Assembly (NCBI GenBank): GCA_024803745.1
Contig: JANJXV010001738.1
Coordinates: 1 to 64,000 of the forward strand
Direction: 5' to 3'
Origin: Megascapheus bottae
Lineage: Eukaryota > Chordata > Mammalia > Rodentia > Geomyidae
Length of the DNA stretch: 64,000 nt
Shown: positions 36,726-49,939 of the stretch, one piece after another
Numbering within the stretch: position 1 is the stretch's first letter
Layout: each line of letters starts with the position of its first letter
Program-made: the position numbers and the translations under genes
Notes under the pieces: generated by a model
What the model saw: only the letters and a program-made list of their open reading frames with translations
Told to the model about the DNA's origin: nothing
Databases searched by the model: none

Positions 36726-39368
36726 AGCAGATCGAACAATTCCGTAGGAAGGTCACCGGCAAAATCCAGTACCCATTACACTGGAGGAAATCCTCGAAGA
36801 AGTAACACAAGACACAATGAAGTTGCTTGTGGTCAAAGAAATGAACCACGCTCACAAGAACAACTCTAGGAGATAGCGCAATCCCGGTGGAAGTAGTCTC
36901 CCTTGTTCCTGCTCAGAGACCACGATGAACTAAAGGCTGTTGTTACACTGAAGTGGAACGAGGAAGCATATAATCCACCGCTTCGCAAGAAGGTTCTTAT
37001 CAGAAAGAGCAATGCCGTAGAAATTTGAACGGCAAAATCCAGTAAGCATTACACTGGATGAAAACGTCCAAGAACAAAAACAAGACAGATTGAAGGTGCT
37101 TGTTGTAGGAGGTTCACCGGCAAAATACAGTATCCATTACACAGGATGAAATCTTCCAAGAAGTAAAACCAGATACGTTTAACTTGCTTGTGGAAGCATA
37201 AACGACTACGTTAACCGAACAACTCCTAGCAGATAGAGCAATGTCGTTGTGGGAGTAGACTGCTCGTTGTACGTGCAAGACATCACGACGAAATAAAAGC
37301 AGGTAGTACCCCGCTTAGCAGCAAGAGCAATGCCGTAGAAATTTGATCGGCAAATCCACTAAGCATTACACTGGATGAAAACGTCCAAGAACTAAAACCA
37401 GATACACTGAAGTTGCTTGTGGTAGAAGAAATGACCACGCCTACCCAGAACAACTCTTAGCAGATAGAGCTATATGAGTGCTACTACTGTCTCGGTTGTA
37501 CTGGATGAAGCACGACGCTGAAATAAAAGCAGATACACTGAAGGTGCAGGGGGAAAAATAAAGTAACCCGATTAGACAAGAGGGTCTTCAGTAGAAAGAG
37601 AGTAATGCCGAAGGAGGTTCAACGGCAAAACACAGTATCCATTACCCAGGATGAAATCTTCCAAGAAGTAAAAGAAGAGACCTTGAAGCTGCTTAGGGGA
37701 CAATGAACGACCACGTTAACCGAACAACTCCTAGCAGATAGAGCAATGTCGTTGTGGGAGTAGAGAGTTCGTTGTACGTGCTCAGACACCACGACAAACT
37801 AAAAGCAGGTAAACTGAGGTTGAACGAGGAAGAAGAAAATACCCCGCTAGGACAAGAAGTTTCCTAGCAGAACGAGCAATGCCGCATTGACTGCACCGGC
37901 AATATCCAGTATCCATGACACTCCATGAATACCTCCAGGAAGTGAAACGAGATACATTGAAGTTACTTGGGGTAGAAGAAATGCCCAGGTTTACACAGAA
38001 AAATCATACTACATAGAGCAATGTCAATGGTAGTTCCTTCTCCGTGGCACTTGATGAAGCACGACGCTGAAATAAAAACAGATACACTGAGGGTACAGGG
38101 GGGAAAAATAAAATACCCTGCTTAGATAAAAACGATCTTAGCAGATCGAACAATTCCGTAGGAAGGTCACTGGCAAAATCCAGTACCAATTACACTGGAT
38201 GAAATCCTCCAAGGAGTAACACGAGATACATTGAAGTGCTTGTGCTCAAAGAATGACCACGTTCCCAAGAACAACTCTAGGAGATAGAGCAATCTCAATG
38301 GAAGTACAGTCTCCCTTGTACCTGCTCAAAGACCACGACGAAATAAAAGCTGGTACACTGAAGTTGAACGAGGAAGAAAATACCCCATTTAGACAAGAAG
38401 GTTCTTAGCAAAAGAACAATGCCGTAGGGAGTGCAATGGCAAAATCCAGTATCCATGGCACTCTATGAAAACCTCCAGGAAGTGAAACGAGATACACTGA
38501 AGTTACTAGTGGTAGAATTAATGACCAGGTTTACGCAGAACAAATCATACTAGATAGAGCAATGTCAATGGTAGTTCAGTCTCCGTTGTACTTGATGAAG
38601 CACCACACTGAAATAAAAGCAGATACAGTGAAGGTGCAGGGGGGGGGAATAAAATACCCCGCTTAGAAAAAAACGATCTTTGCAGATCGAACAATTCCGT
38701 AGGAAGCTCACCGGCAAAATCCAGTGTCAATTACACTGGATGAAATCCTCGAAGAAGAAACACAAGATACATTGAAGTTGCTTGTGGTCAAAGAAATGAC
38801 CACGTTCACAAGAACAACTCTAGGAGATAGAGCAATCTCGGTGGAAGTACAGTCTCCCTTCTTCATGCTCAGAGACCACGACGAAATAAAAGCTGGTACA
38901 CTGAAGTTGACCGAGCAAGCATATAATACCACGCTTCGCAAGAAGGTTCTTATCAGAAAGAGCAATGCCGTAGAAATTTGAACGGCAAAATAAAGTTCGT
39001 TGTACGTGCTCAGACACCACGACGAAATAAAGGCAGGTACACTGACGTTGAACGAGGAAGAAGAAAATACCCGGCTTAGACAAGAAGTTTCCTAGCAGAA
39101 AGAGCAATGCCGTATTGACTGCACCGGCAAAATCCAGTATCCATGACACTCTATGAATACGTCCAGGAAGTGAAACGAGATACATTGAAGTTACTTGGGG
39201 TAGAAGAAATGCCCAGGTTTACACAGAAAAATCATACTACATAGAGCAATGTCAATGGTAGTTCCTTCTCCGTTGCACTTGATGAAGCATCACGCTGAAA
39301 TAAAAACAGATACACTGAAGGTACAGGGGGGGAAAAATAAAATACCCCGCTTAGAAAAAAGCGATCTT
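36726..39368 (+). repeat. HOR unit U15 (class C with converted m9 end, 2,643 bp)
   Basis: Class C start with the 12-bp segment. The m8 tract is 9 G. The end of m9 is replaced by the corresponding end of m1, and m10 carries AAATAAAGGCAGG (normally AAATAAAAGCAGG). Together with U16 it forms a 5,285-bp block that is repeated as U17-U18. Confidence 0.93.
38937..38970 (+). other. m1-type tract inside m9 of U15
   Basis: Between these bases the sequence reads CTTCGCAAG...TCAGAAAGAG...GCCG, as at the end of m1 (unit position about 245-278). Normal m9 reads CTTAGCAAG...TCATAAAG...GCCT. The sequence then continues into m10 without a break. It is 2 bp longer than normal m9. A conversion tract, or an exchange with a U13-like junction, explains it. 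Confidence 0.85.
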
Positions 39369-42010
39369 AGCAGATCGAACAATTCCGTGGGAAGGTCACC
39401 GGCAAAATCCAGTACCAATTACACTGGAGGAAATCCTCGAAGAAGTAACACAAGACACAATGAAGTTGCTTGTGGTCAAAGAAATGAACCACGCTCACAA
39501 GAACAACTCTAGGAGATAGCGCAATCCCGGTGGAAGTAGTCTCCCTTGTTCCTGCTCAGAGACCACGATGAACTAAAGGCTGTTGTTACACTGAAGTGGA
39601 ACGAGGAAGCATATAATCCACCGCTTCGCAAGAAGGTTCTTATCAGAAAGAGCAATGCCGTAGAAATTTGAACGGCAAAATCCAGTAAGCATTACACTGG
39701 ATGAAAACGTCCAAGAACAAAAACAAGACAGATTGAAGGTGCTTGTTGTAGGAGGTTCACCGGCAAAATACAGTATCCATTACACAGGATGAAATCTTCC
39801 AAGAAGTAAAACCAGATACGTTTAACTTGCTTGTGGAAGCATAAACGACTACGTTAACCGAACAACTCCTAGCAGATAGAGCAATGTCGTTGTGGGAGTA
39901 GACTGCTCGTTGTACGTGCAAGACATCACGACGAAATAAAAGCAGGTAGTACCCCGCTTAGCAGAAAGAGCAATGCCGTAGAAATTTGATCGGCAAATCC
40001 ACTAAGCATTACACTGGATGAAAACGTCCAAGAACTAAAACCAGATACACTGAAGTTGCTTGTGGTAGAAGAAATGACCACGCCTACCCAGAACAACTCT
40101 TAGCAGATAGAGCTATATGAGTGCTACTACTGTCTCGGTTGTACTGGATGAAGCACGACGCTGAAATAAAAGCAGATACACTGAAGGTGCAGGGGGAAAA
40201 ATAAAGTAACCCGATTAGACAAGAGGGTCTTCAGTAGAAAGAGAGTAATGCCGAAGGAGGTTCAACGGCAAAACACAGTATCCATTACCCAGGATGAAAT
40301 CTTCCAAGAAGTAAAAGAAGAGACCTTGAAGCTGCTTAGGGGACAATGAACGACCACGTTAACCGAACAACTCCTAGCAGATAGAGCAATGTCGTTGTGG
40401 GAGTAGAGAGTTCGTTGTACGTGCTCAGACACCACGACAAACTAAAAGCAGGTAAACTGAGGTTGAACGAGGAAGAAGAAAATACCCCGCTAGGACAAGA
40501 AGTTTCCTAGCAGAACGAGCAATGCCGCATTGACTGCACCGGCAATATCCAGTATCCATGACACTCCATGAATACCTCCAGGAAGTGAAACGAGATACAT
40601 TGAAGTTACTTGGGGTAGAAGAAATGCCCAGGTTTACACAGAAAAATCATACTACATAGAGCAATGTCAATGGTAGTTCCTTCTCCGTGGCACTTGATGA
40701 AGCACGACGCTGAAATAAAAACAGATACACTGAGGGTACAGGGGGGAAAAATAAAATACCCTGCTTAGATAAAAACGATCTTAGCAGATCGAACAATTCC
40801 GTAGGAAGGTCACTGGCAAAATCCAGTACCAATTACACTGGATGAAATCCTCCAAGGAGTAACACGAGATACATTGAAGTGCTTGTGCTCAAAGAATGAC
40901 CACGTTCCCAAGAACAACTCTAGGAGATAGAGCAATCTCAATGGAAGTACAGTCTCCCTTGTACCTGCTCAAAGACCACGACGAAATAAAAGCTGGTACA
41001 CTGAAGTTGAACGAGGAAGAAAATACCCCATTTAGACAAGAAGGTTCTTAGCAAAAGAACAATGCCGTAGGGAGTGCAATGGCAAAATCCAGTATCCATG
41101 GCACTCTATGAAAACCTCCAGGAAGTGAAACGAGATACATTGAAGTTACTAGTGGTAGAATTAATGACCAGGTTTACGCAGAACAAATCATACTAGATAG
41201 AGCAATGTCAATGGTAGTTCAGTCTCCGTTGTACTTGATGAAGCACCACACTGAAATAAAAGCAGATACAGTGAAGGTGCGGGTGGGGGGGAATAAAATA
41301 CCCCGCTTAGAAAAAAACGATCTTTGCAGATCGAACAATTCCGTAGGAAGCTCACCGGCAAAATCCAGTGTCAATTACACTGGATGAAATCCTCGAAGAA
41401 GAAACACAAGATACATTGAAGTTGCTTGTGGTCAAAGAAATGACCACGTTCACAAGAACAACTCTAGGAGATAGAGCAATCTCGGTGGAAGTACAGTCTC
41501 CCTTCTTCATGCTCAGAGACCACGACGAAATAAAAGCTGGTACACTGAAGTTGACCGAGCAAGCATATAATACCACGCTTAGCAAGAAGGTTCTTATCAT
41601 AAAGCAATGCCTTAGAAATTTGAACGGCAAAATAAAGTTCGTTGTACGTGCTCAGACACCACGACGAAATAAAAGCAGGTACACTGACGTTGAACGAGGA
41701 AGAAGAAAATACCCGGCTTAGACAAGAAGTTTCCTAGCAGAAAGAGCAATGCCGTATTGACTGCACCGGCAAAATCCAGTATCCATGACACTCTATGAAT
41801 ACGTCCAGGAAGTGAAACGAGATACATTGAAGTTACTTGGGGTAGAAGAAATGCCCAGGTTTACACAGAAAAATCATACTACATAGAGCAATGTCAATGG
41901 TAGTTCCTTCTCCGTTGCACTTGATGAAGCATCACGCTGAAATAAAAACAGATACACTGAAGGTACAGGGGGGGAAAAATAAAATACCCCGCTTAGAAAA
42001 AAGCGATCTT
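39369..42010 (+). repeat. HOR unit U16 (class B, 2,642 bp)
   Basis: Class B unit with all the B marks: GTGGG start, GCAGAAAGAG in m3, GAGAGTTCG in m5, m11-like tract in m6, CGGGTGGGGGGG in m8. Second member of the first 5,285-bp block. Confidence 0.95.
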
Positions 42011-44653
42011 AGCAGATCGAACAATTCCGTAGGAAGGTCACCGGCAAAATCCAGTACCCATTACACTGGAGGAAATCCTCGAAGAAGTAACACAAGACAC
42101 AATGAAGTTGCTTGTGGTCAAAGAAATGAACCACGCTCACAAGAACAACTCTAGGAGATAGCGCAATCCCGGTGGAAGTAGTCTCCCTTGTTCCTGCTCA
42201 GAGACCACGATGAACTAAAGGCTGTTGTTACACTGAAGTGGAACGAGGAAGCATATAATCCACCGCTTCGCAAGAAGGTTCTTATCAGAAAGAGCAATGC
42301 CGTAGAAATTTGAACGGCAAAATCCAGTAAGCATTACACTGGATGAAAACGTCCAAGAACAAAAACAAGACAGATTGAAGGTGCTTGTTGTAGGAGGTTC
42401 ACCGGCAAAATACAGTATCCATTACACAGGATGAAATCTTCCAAGAAGTAAAACCAGATACGTTTAACTTGCTTGTGGAAGCATAAACGACTACGTTAAC
42501 CGAACAACTCCTAGCAGATAGAGCAATGTCGTTGTGGGAGTAGACTGCTCGTTGTACGTGCAAGACATCACGACGAAATAAAAGCAGGTAGTACCCCGCT
42601 TAGCAGCAAGAGCAATGCCGTAGAAATTTGATCGGCAAATCCACTAAGCATTACACTGGATGAAAACGTCCAAGAACTAAAACCAGATACACTGAAGTTG
42701 CTTGTGGTAGAAGAAATGACCACGCCTACCCAGAACAACTCTTAGCAGATAGAGCTATATGAGTGCTACTACTGTCTCGGTTGTACTGGATGAAGCACGA
42801 CGCTGAAATAAAAGCAGATACACTGAAGGTGCAGGGGGAAAAATAAAGTAACCCGATTAGACAAGAGGGTCTTCAGTAGAAAGAGAGTAATGCCGAAGGA
42901 GGTTCAACGGCAAAACACAGTATCCATTACCCAGGATGAAATCTTCCAAGAAGTAAAAGAAGAGACCTTGAAGCTGCTTAGGGGACAATGAACGACCACG
43001 TTAACCGAACAACTCCTAGCAGATAGAGCAATGTCGTTGTGGGAGTAGAGAGTTCGTTGTACGTGCTCAGACACCACGACAAACTAAAAGCAGGTAAACT
43101 GAGGTTGAACGAGGAAGAAGAAAATACCCCGCTAGGACAAGAAGTTTCCTAGCAGAACGAGCAATGCCGCATTGACTGCACCGGCAATATCCAGTATCCA
43201 TGACACTCCATGAATACCTCCAGGAAGTGAAACGAGATACATTGAAGTTACTTGGGGTAGAAGAAATGCCCAGGTTTACACAGAAAAATCATACTACATA
43301 GAGCAATGTCAATGGTAGTTCCTTCTCCGTGGCACTTGATGAAGCACGACGCTGAAATAAAAACAGATACACTGAGGGTACAGGGGGGAAAAATAAAATA
43401 CCCTGCTTAGATAAAAACGATCTTAGCAGATCGAACAATTCCGTAGGAAGGTCACTGGCAAAATCCAGTACCAATTACACTGGATGAAATCCTCCAAGGA
43501 GTAACACGAGATACATTGAAGTGCTTGTGCTCAAAGAATGACCACGTTCCCAAGAACAACTCTAGGAGATAGAGCAATCTCAATGGAAGTACAGTCTCCC
43601 TTGTACCTGCTCAAAGACCACGACGAAATAAAAGCTGGTACACTGAAGTTGAACGAGGAAGAAAATACCCCATTTAGACAAGAAGGTTCTTAGCAAAAGA
43701 ACAATGCCGTAGGGAGTGCAATGGCAAAATCCAGTATCCATGGCACTCTATGAAAACCTCCAGGAAGTGAAACGAGATACACTGAAGTTACTAGTGGTAG
43801 AATTAATGACCAGGTTTACGCAGAACAAATCATACTAGATAGAGCAATGTCAATGGTAGTTCAGTCTCCGTTGTACTTGATGAAGCACCACACTGAAATA
43901 AAAGCAGATACAGTGAAGGTGCAGGGGGGGGGAATAAAATACCCCGCTTAGAAAAAAACGATCTTTGCAGATCGAACAATTCCGTAGGAAGCTCACCGGC
44001 AAAATCCAGTGTCAATTACACTGGATGAAATCCTCGAAGAAGAAACACAAGATACATTGAAGTTGCTTGTGGTCAAAGAAATGACCACGTTCACAAGAAC
44101 AACTCTAGGAGATAGAGCAATCTCGGTGGAAGTACAGTCTCCCTTCTTCATGCTCAGAGACCACGACGAAATAAAAGCTGGTACACTGAAGTTGACCGAG
44201 CAAGCATATAATACCACGCTTCGCAAGAAGGTTCTTATCAGAAAGAGCAATGCCGTAGAAATTTGAACGGCAAAATAAAGTTCGTTGTACGTGCTCAGAC
44301 ACCACGACGAAATAAAGGCAGGTACACTGACGTTGAACGAGGAAGAAGAAAATACCCGGCTTAGACAAGAAGTTTCCTAGCAGAAAGAGCAATGCCGTAT
44401 TGACTGCACCGGCAAAATCCAGTATCCATGACACTCTATGAATACGTCCAGGAAGTGAAACGAGATACATTGAAGTTACTTGGGGTAGAAGAAATGCCCA
44501 GGTTTACACAGAAAAATCATACTACATAGAGCAATGTCAATGGTAGTTCCTTCTCCGTTGCACTTGATGAAGCATCACGCTGAAATAAAAACAGATACAC
44601 TGAAGGTACAGGGGGGGAAAAATAAAATACCCCGCTTAGAAAAAAGCGATCTT
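42011..44653 (+). repeat. HOR unit U17 (class C with converted m9 end, 2,643 bp)
   Basis: Copy of U15 at an offset of exactly 5,285 bp, with the same 9-G tract, the same m1-type tract in m9 (44222-44255) and the same AAATAAAGGCAGG. I saw no differences by eye. Confidence 0.94.
44222..44255 (+). other. m1-type tract inside m9 of U17
   Basis: Same replaced segment as in U15, 5,285 bp downstream. Confidence 0.85.
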
Positions 44654-47295
44654 AGCAGATCGAACAATTCCGTGGGAAGGTCACCGGCAAAATCCAGTAC
44701 CAATTACACTGGAGGAAATCCTCGAAGAAGTAACACAAGACACAATGAAGTTGCTTGTGGTCAAAGAAATGAACCACGCTCACAAGAACAACTCTAGGAG
44801 ATAGCGCAATCCCGGTGGAAGTAGTCTCCCTTGTTCCTGCTCAGAGACCACGATGAACTAAAGGCTGTTGTTACACTGAAGTGGAACGAGGAAGCATATA
44901 ATCCACCGCTTCGCAAGAAGGTTCTTATCAGAAAGAGCAATGCCGTAGAAATTTGAACGGCAAAATCCAGTAAGCATTACACTGGATGAAAACGTCCAAG
45001 AACAAAAACAAGACAGATTGAAGGTGCTTGTTGTAGGAGGTTCACCGGCAAAATACAGTATCCATTACACAGGATGAAATCTTCCAAGAAGTAAAACCAG
45101 ATACGTTTAACTTGCTTGTGGAAGCATAAACGACTACGTTAACCGAACAACTCCTAGCAGATAGAGCAATGTCGTTGTGGGAGTAGACTGCTCGTTGTAC
45201 GTGCAAGACATCACGACGAAATAAAAGCAGGTAGTACCCCGCTTAGCAGAAAGAGCAATGCCGTAGAAATTTGATCGGCAAATCCACTAAGCATTACACT
45301 GGATGAAAACGTCCAAGAACTAAAACCAGATACACTGAAGTTGCTTGTGGTAGAAGAAATGACCACGCCTACCCAGAACAACTCTTAGCAGATAGAGCTA
45401 TATGAGTGCTACTACTGTCTCGGTTGTACTGGATGAAGCACGACGCTGAAATAAAAGCAGATACACTGAAGGTGCAGGGGGAAAAATAAAGTAACCCGAT
45501 TAGACAAGAGGGTCTTCAGTAGAAAGAGAGTAATGCCGAAGGAGGTTCAACGGCAAAACACAGTATCCATTACCCAGGATGAAATCTTCCAAGAAGTAAA
45601 AGAAGAGACCTTGAAGCTGCTTAGGGGACAATGAACGACCACGTTAACCGAACAACTCCTAGCAGATAGAGCAATGTCGTTGTGGGAGTAGAGAGTTCGT
45701 TGTACGTGCTCAGACACCACGACAAACTAAAAGCAGGTAAACTGAGGTTGAACGAGGAAGAAGAAAATACCCCGCTAGGACAAGAAGTTTCCTAGCAGAA
45801 CGAGCAATGCCGCATTGACTGCACCGGCAATATCCAGTATCCATGACACTCCATGAATACCTCCAGGAAGTGAAACGAGATACATTGAAGTTACTTGGGG
45901 TAGAAGAAATGCCCAGGTTTACACAGAAAAATCATACTACATAGAGCAATGTCAATGGTAGTTCCTTCTCCGTGGCACTTGATGAAGCACGACGCTGAAA
46001 TAAAAACAGATACACTGAGGGTACAGGGGGGAAAAATAAAATACCCTGCTTAGATAAAAACGATCTTAGCAGATCGAACAATTCCGTAGGAAGGTCACTG
46101 GCAAAATCCAGTACCAATTACACTGGATGAAATCCTCCAAGGAGTAACACGAGATACATTGAAGTGCTTGTGCTCAAAGAATGACCACGTTCCCAAGAAC
46201 AACTCTAGGAGATAGAGCAATCTCAATGGAAGTACAGTCTCCCTTGTACCTGCTCAAAGACCACGACGAAATAAAAGCTGGTACACTGAAGTTGAACGAG
46301 GAAGAAAATACCCCATTTAGACAAGAAGGTTCTTAGCAAAAGAACAATGCCGTAGGGAGTGCAATGGCAAAATCCAGTATCCATGGCACTCTATGAAAAC
46401 CTCCAGGAAGTGAAACGAGATACATTGAAGTTACTAGTGGTAGAATTAATGACCAGGTTTACGCAGAACAAATCATACTAGATAGAGCAATGTCAATGGT
46501 AGTTCAGTCTCCGTTGTACTTGATGAAGCACCACACTGAAATAAAAGCAGATACAGTGAAGGTGCGGGTGGGGGGGAATAAAATACCCCGCTTAGAAAAA
46601 AACGATCTTTGCAGATCGAACAATTCCGTAGGAAGCTCACCGGCAAAATCCAGTGTCAATTACACTGGATGAAATCCTCGAAGAAGAAACACAAGATACA
46701 TTGAAGTTGCTTGTGGTCAAAGAAATGACCACGTTCACAAGAACAACTCTAGGAGATAGAGCAATCTCGGTGGAAGTACAGTCTCCCTTCTTCATGCTCA
46801 GAGACCACGACGAAATAAAAGCTGGTACACTGAAGTTGACCGAGCAAGCATATAATACCACGCTTAGCAAGAAGGTTCTTATCATAAAGCAATGCCTTAG
46901 AAATTTGAACGGCAAAATAAAGTTCGTTGTACGTGCTCAGACACCACGACGAAATAAAAGCAGGTACACTGACGTTGAACGAGGAAGAAGAAAATACCCG
47001 GCTTAGACAAGAAGTTTCCTAGCAGAAAGAGCAATGCCGTATTGACTGCACCGGCAAAATCCAGTATCCATGACACTCTATGAATACGTCCAGGAAGTGA
47101 AACGAGATACATTGAAGTTACTTGGGGTAGAAGAAATGCCCAGGTTTACACAGAAAAATCATACTACATAGAGCAATGTCAATGGTAGTTCCTTCTCCGT
47201 TGCACTTGATGAAGCATCACGCTGAAATAAAAACAGATACACTGAAGGTACAGGGGGGGAAAAATAAAATACCCCGCTTAGAAAAAAGCGATCTT
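44654..47295 (+). repeat. HOR unit U18 (class B, 2,642 bp)
   Basis: Copy of U16 at an offset of 5,285 bp, with the same class B marks. Second member of the second 5,285-bp block. Confidence 0.95.
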
Positions 47296-49939
47296 AGCAG
47301 ATCGAACAATTCCGTAGGAAGGTCACCGGCAAAATCCAGTACCCATTACACTGGAGGAAATCCTCGAAGAAGTAACACAAGACACAATGAAGTTGCTTGT
47401 GGTCAAAGAAATGAACCACGCTCACAAGAACAACTCTAGGAGATAGCGCAATCCCGGTGGAAGTAGTCTCCCTTGTTCCTGCTCAGAGACCACGATGAAC
47501 TAAAGGCTGTTGTTACACTGAAGTGGAACGAGGAAGCATATAATCCACCGCTTCGCAAGAAGGTTCTTATCAGAAAGAGCAATGCCGTAGAAATTTGAAC
47601 GGCAAAATCCAGTAAGCATTACACTGGATGAAAACGTCCAAGAACAAAAACAAGACAGATTGAAGGTGCTTGTTGTAGGAGGTTCACCGGCAAAATACAG
47701 TATCCATTACACAGGATGAAATCTTCCAAGAAGTAAAACCAGATACGTTTAACTTGCTTGTGGAAGCATAAACGACTACGTTAACCGAACAACTCCTAGC
47801 AGATAGAGCAATGTCGTTGTGGGAGTAGACTGCTCGTTGTACGTGCAAGACATCACGACGAAATAAAAGCAGGTAGTACCCCGCTTAGCAGCAAGAGCAA
47901 TGCCGTAGAAATTTGATCGGCAAATCCACTAAGCATTACACTGGATGAAAACGTCCAAGAACTAAAACCAGATACACTGAAGTTGCTTGTGGTAGAAGAA
48001 ATGACCACGCCTACCCAGAACAACTCTTAGCAGATAGAGCTATATGAGTGCTACTACTGTCTCGGTTGTACTGGATGAAGCACGACGCTGAAATAAAAGC
48101 AGATACACTGAAGGTGCAGGGGGAAAAATAAAGTAACCCGATTAGACAAGAGGGTCTTCAGTAGAAAGAGAGTAATGCCGAAGGAGGTTCAACGGCAAAA
48201 CACAGTATCCATTACCCAGGATGAAATCTTCCAAGAAGTAAAAGAAGAGACCTTGAAGCTGCTTAGGGGACAATGAACGACCACGTTAACCGAACAACTC
48301 CTAGCAGATAGAGCAATGTCGTTGTGGGAGTAGACAGTTGGTTGTACGTGCTCAGACACCACGACAAACTAAAAGCAGGTAAACTGAGGTTGAACGAGGA
48401 AGAAGAAAATACCCCGCTAGGACAAGAAGTTTCCTAGCAGAACGAGCAATGCCGCATTGACTGCACCGGCAATATCCAGTATCCATGACACTCCATGAAT
48501 ACCTCCAGGAAGTGAAACGAGATACATTGAAGTTACTTGGGGTAGAAGAAATGCCCAGGTTTACACAGAGCAAATCATACTAGATAGAGCAATGTCAATG
48601 GTAGTTCCGTCTCCGTTGCACTTGATGAAGCACGACGCTGAAATAAAAACAGATACACTGAGGGTACAGGGGGGAAAAATAAAATACCCTGCTTAGATAA
48701 AAACGATCTTAGCAGATCGAACAATTCCGTAGGAAGGTCACTGGCAAAATCCAGTACCAATTACACTGGATGAAATCCTCCAAGGAGTAACACGAGATAC
48801 ATTGAAGTGCTTGTGCTCAAAGAATGACCACGTTCCCAAGAACAACTCTAGGAGATAGAGCAATCTCAATGGAAGTACAGTCTCCCTTGTACCTGCTCAA
48901 AGACCACGACGAAATAAAAGCTGGTACACTGAAGTTGAACGAGGAAGAAAATACCCCATTTAGACAAGAAGGTTCTTAGCAAAAGAACAATGCCGTAGGG
49001 AGTGCAATGGCAAAATCCAGTATCCATGGCACTCTATGAAAACCTCCAGGAAGTGAAACGAGATACATTGAAGTTACTAGTGGTAGAATTAATGACCAGG
49101 TTTACGCAGAAAAAATCATACTAGATAGAGCAATGTCAATGGTAGTTCAGTCTCCGTTGTACTTGATGAAGCACCACACTGAAATAAAAGCAGATACAGT
49201 GAAGGTGCAGGGTGGGGGGGAATAAAATACCCCGCTTAGAAAAAAACGATCTTTGCAGATCGAACAATTCCGTAGGAAGCTCACCGGCAAAATCCAGTGT
49301 CAATTACACTGGATGAAATCCTCGAAGAAGAAACACAAGATACATTGAAGTTGCTTGTGGTCAAAGAAATGACCACGTTCACAAGAACAACTCTAGGAGA
49401 TAGAGCAATCTCGGTGGAAGTACAGTCTCCCTTCTTCATGCTCAGAGACCACGACGAAATAAAAGCTGGTACACTGAAGTTGACCGAGCAAGCATATAAT
49501 ACCACGCTTAGCAAGAAGGTTCTTATCATAAAGCAATGCCTTAGAAATTTGAACGGCAAAATAAAGTTCGTTGTACGTGCTCAGACACCACGACGAAATA
49601 AAAGCAGGTACACTGACGTTGAACGAGGAAGAAGAAAATACCCGGCTTAGACAAGAAGTTTCCTAGCAGAAAGAGCAATGCCGTATTGACTGCACCGGCA
49701 AAATCCAGTATCCATGACACTCTATGAATACGTCCAGGAAGTGAAACGAGATACATTGAAGTTACTTGGGGTAGAAGAAATGCCCAGGTTTACACAGAAA
49801 AATCATACTACATAGAGCAATGTCAATGGTAGTTCCTTCTCCGTTGCACTTGATGAAGCATCACGCTGAAATAAAAACAGATACACTGAAGGTACAGGGG
49901 GGGAAAAATAAAATACCCCGCTTAGAAAAAAGCGATCTT
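47296..49939 (+). repeat. HOR unit U19 (class C, 2,644 bp)
   Basis: Class C unit like U10: 12-bp segment, CAGTTGG in m5, AGCAAATCATACTAG in m6, GGG-T-GGGGGGG in m8. A C-to-A change gives GCAGAAAAAATC in m8 near 49110, shared with U21. It is followed by another C unit, breaking the C-B alternation. Confidence 0.94.
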
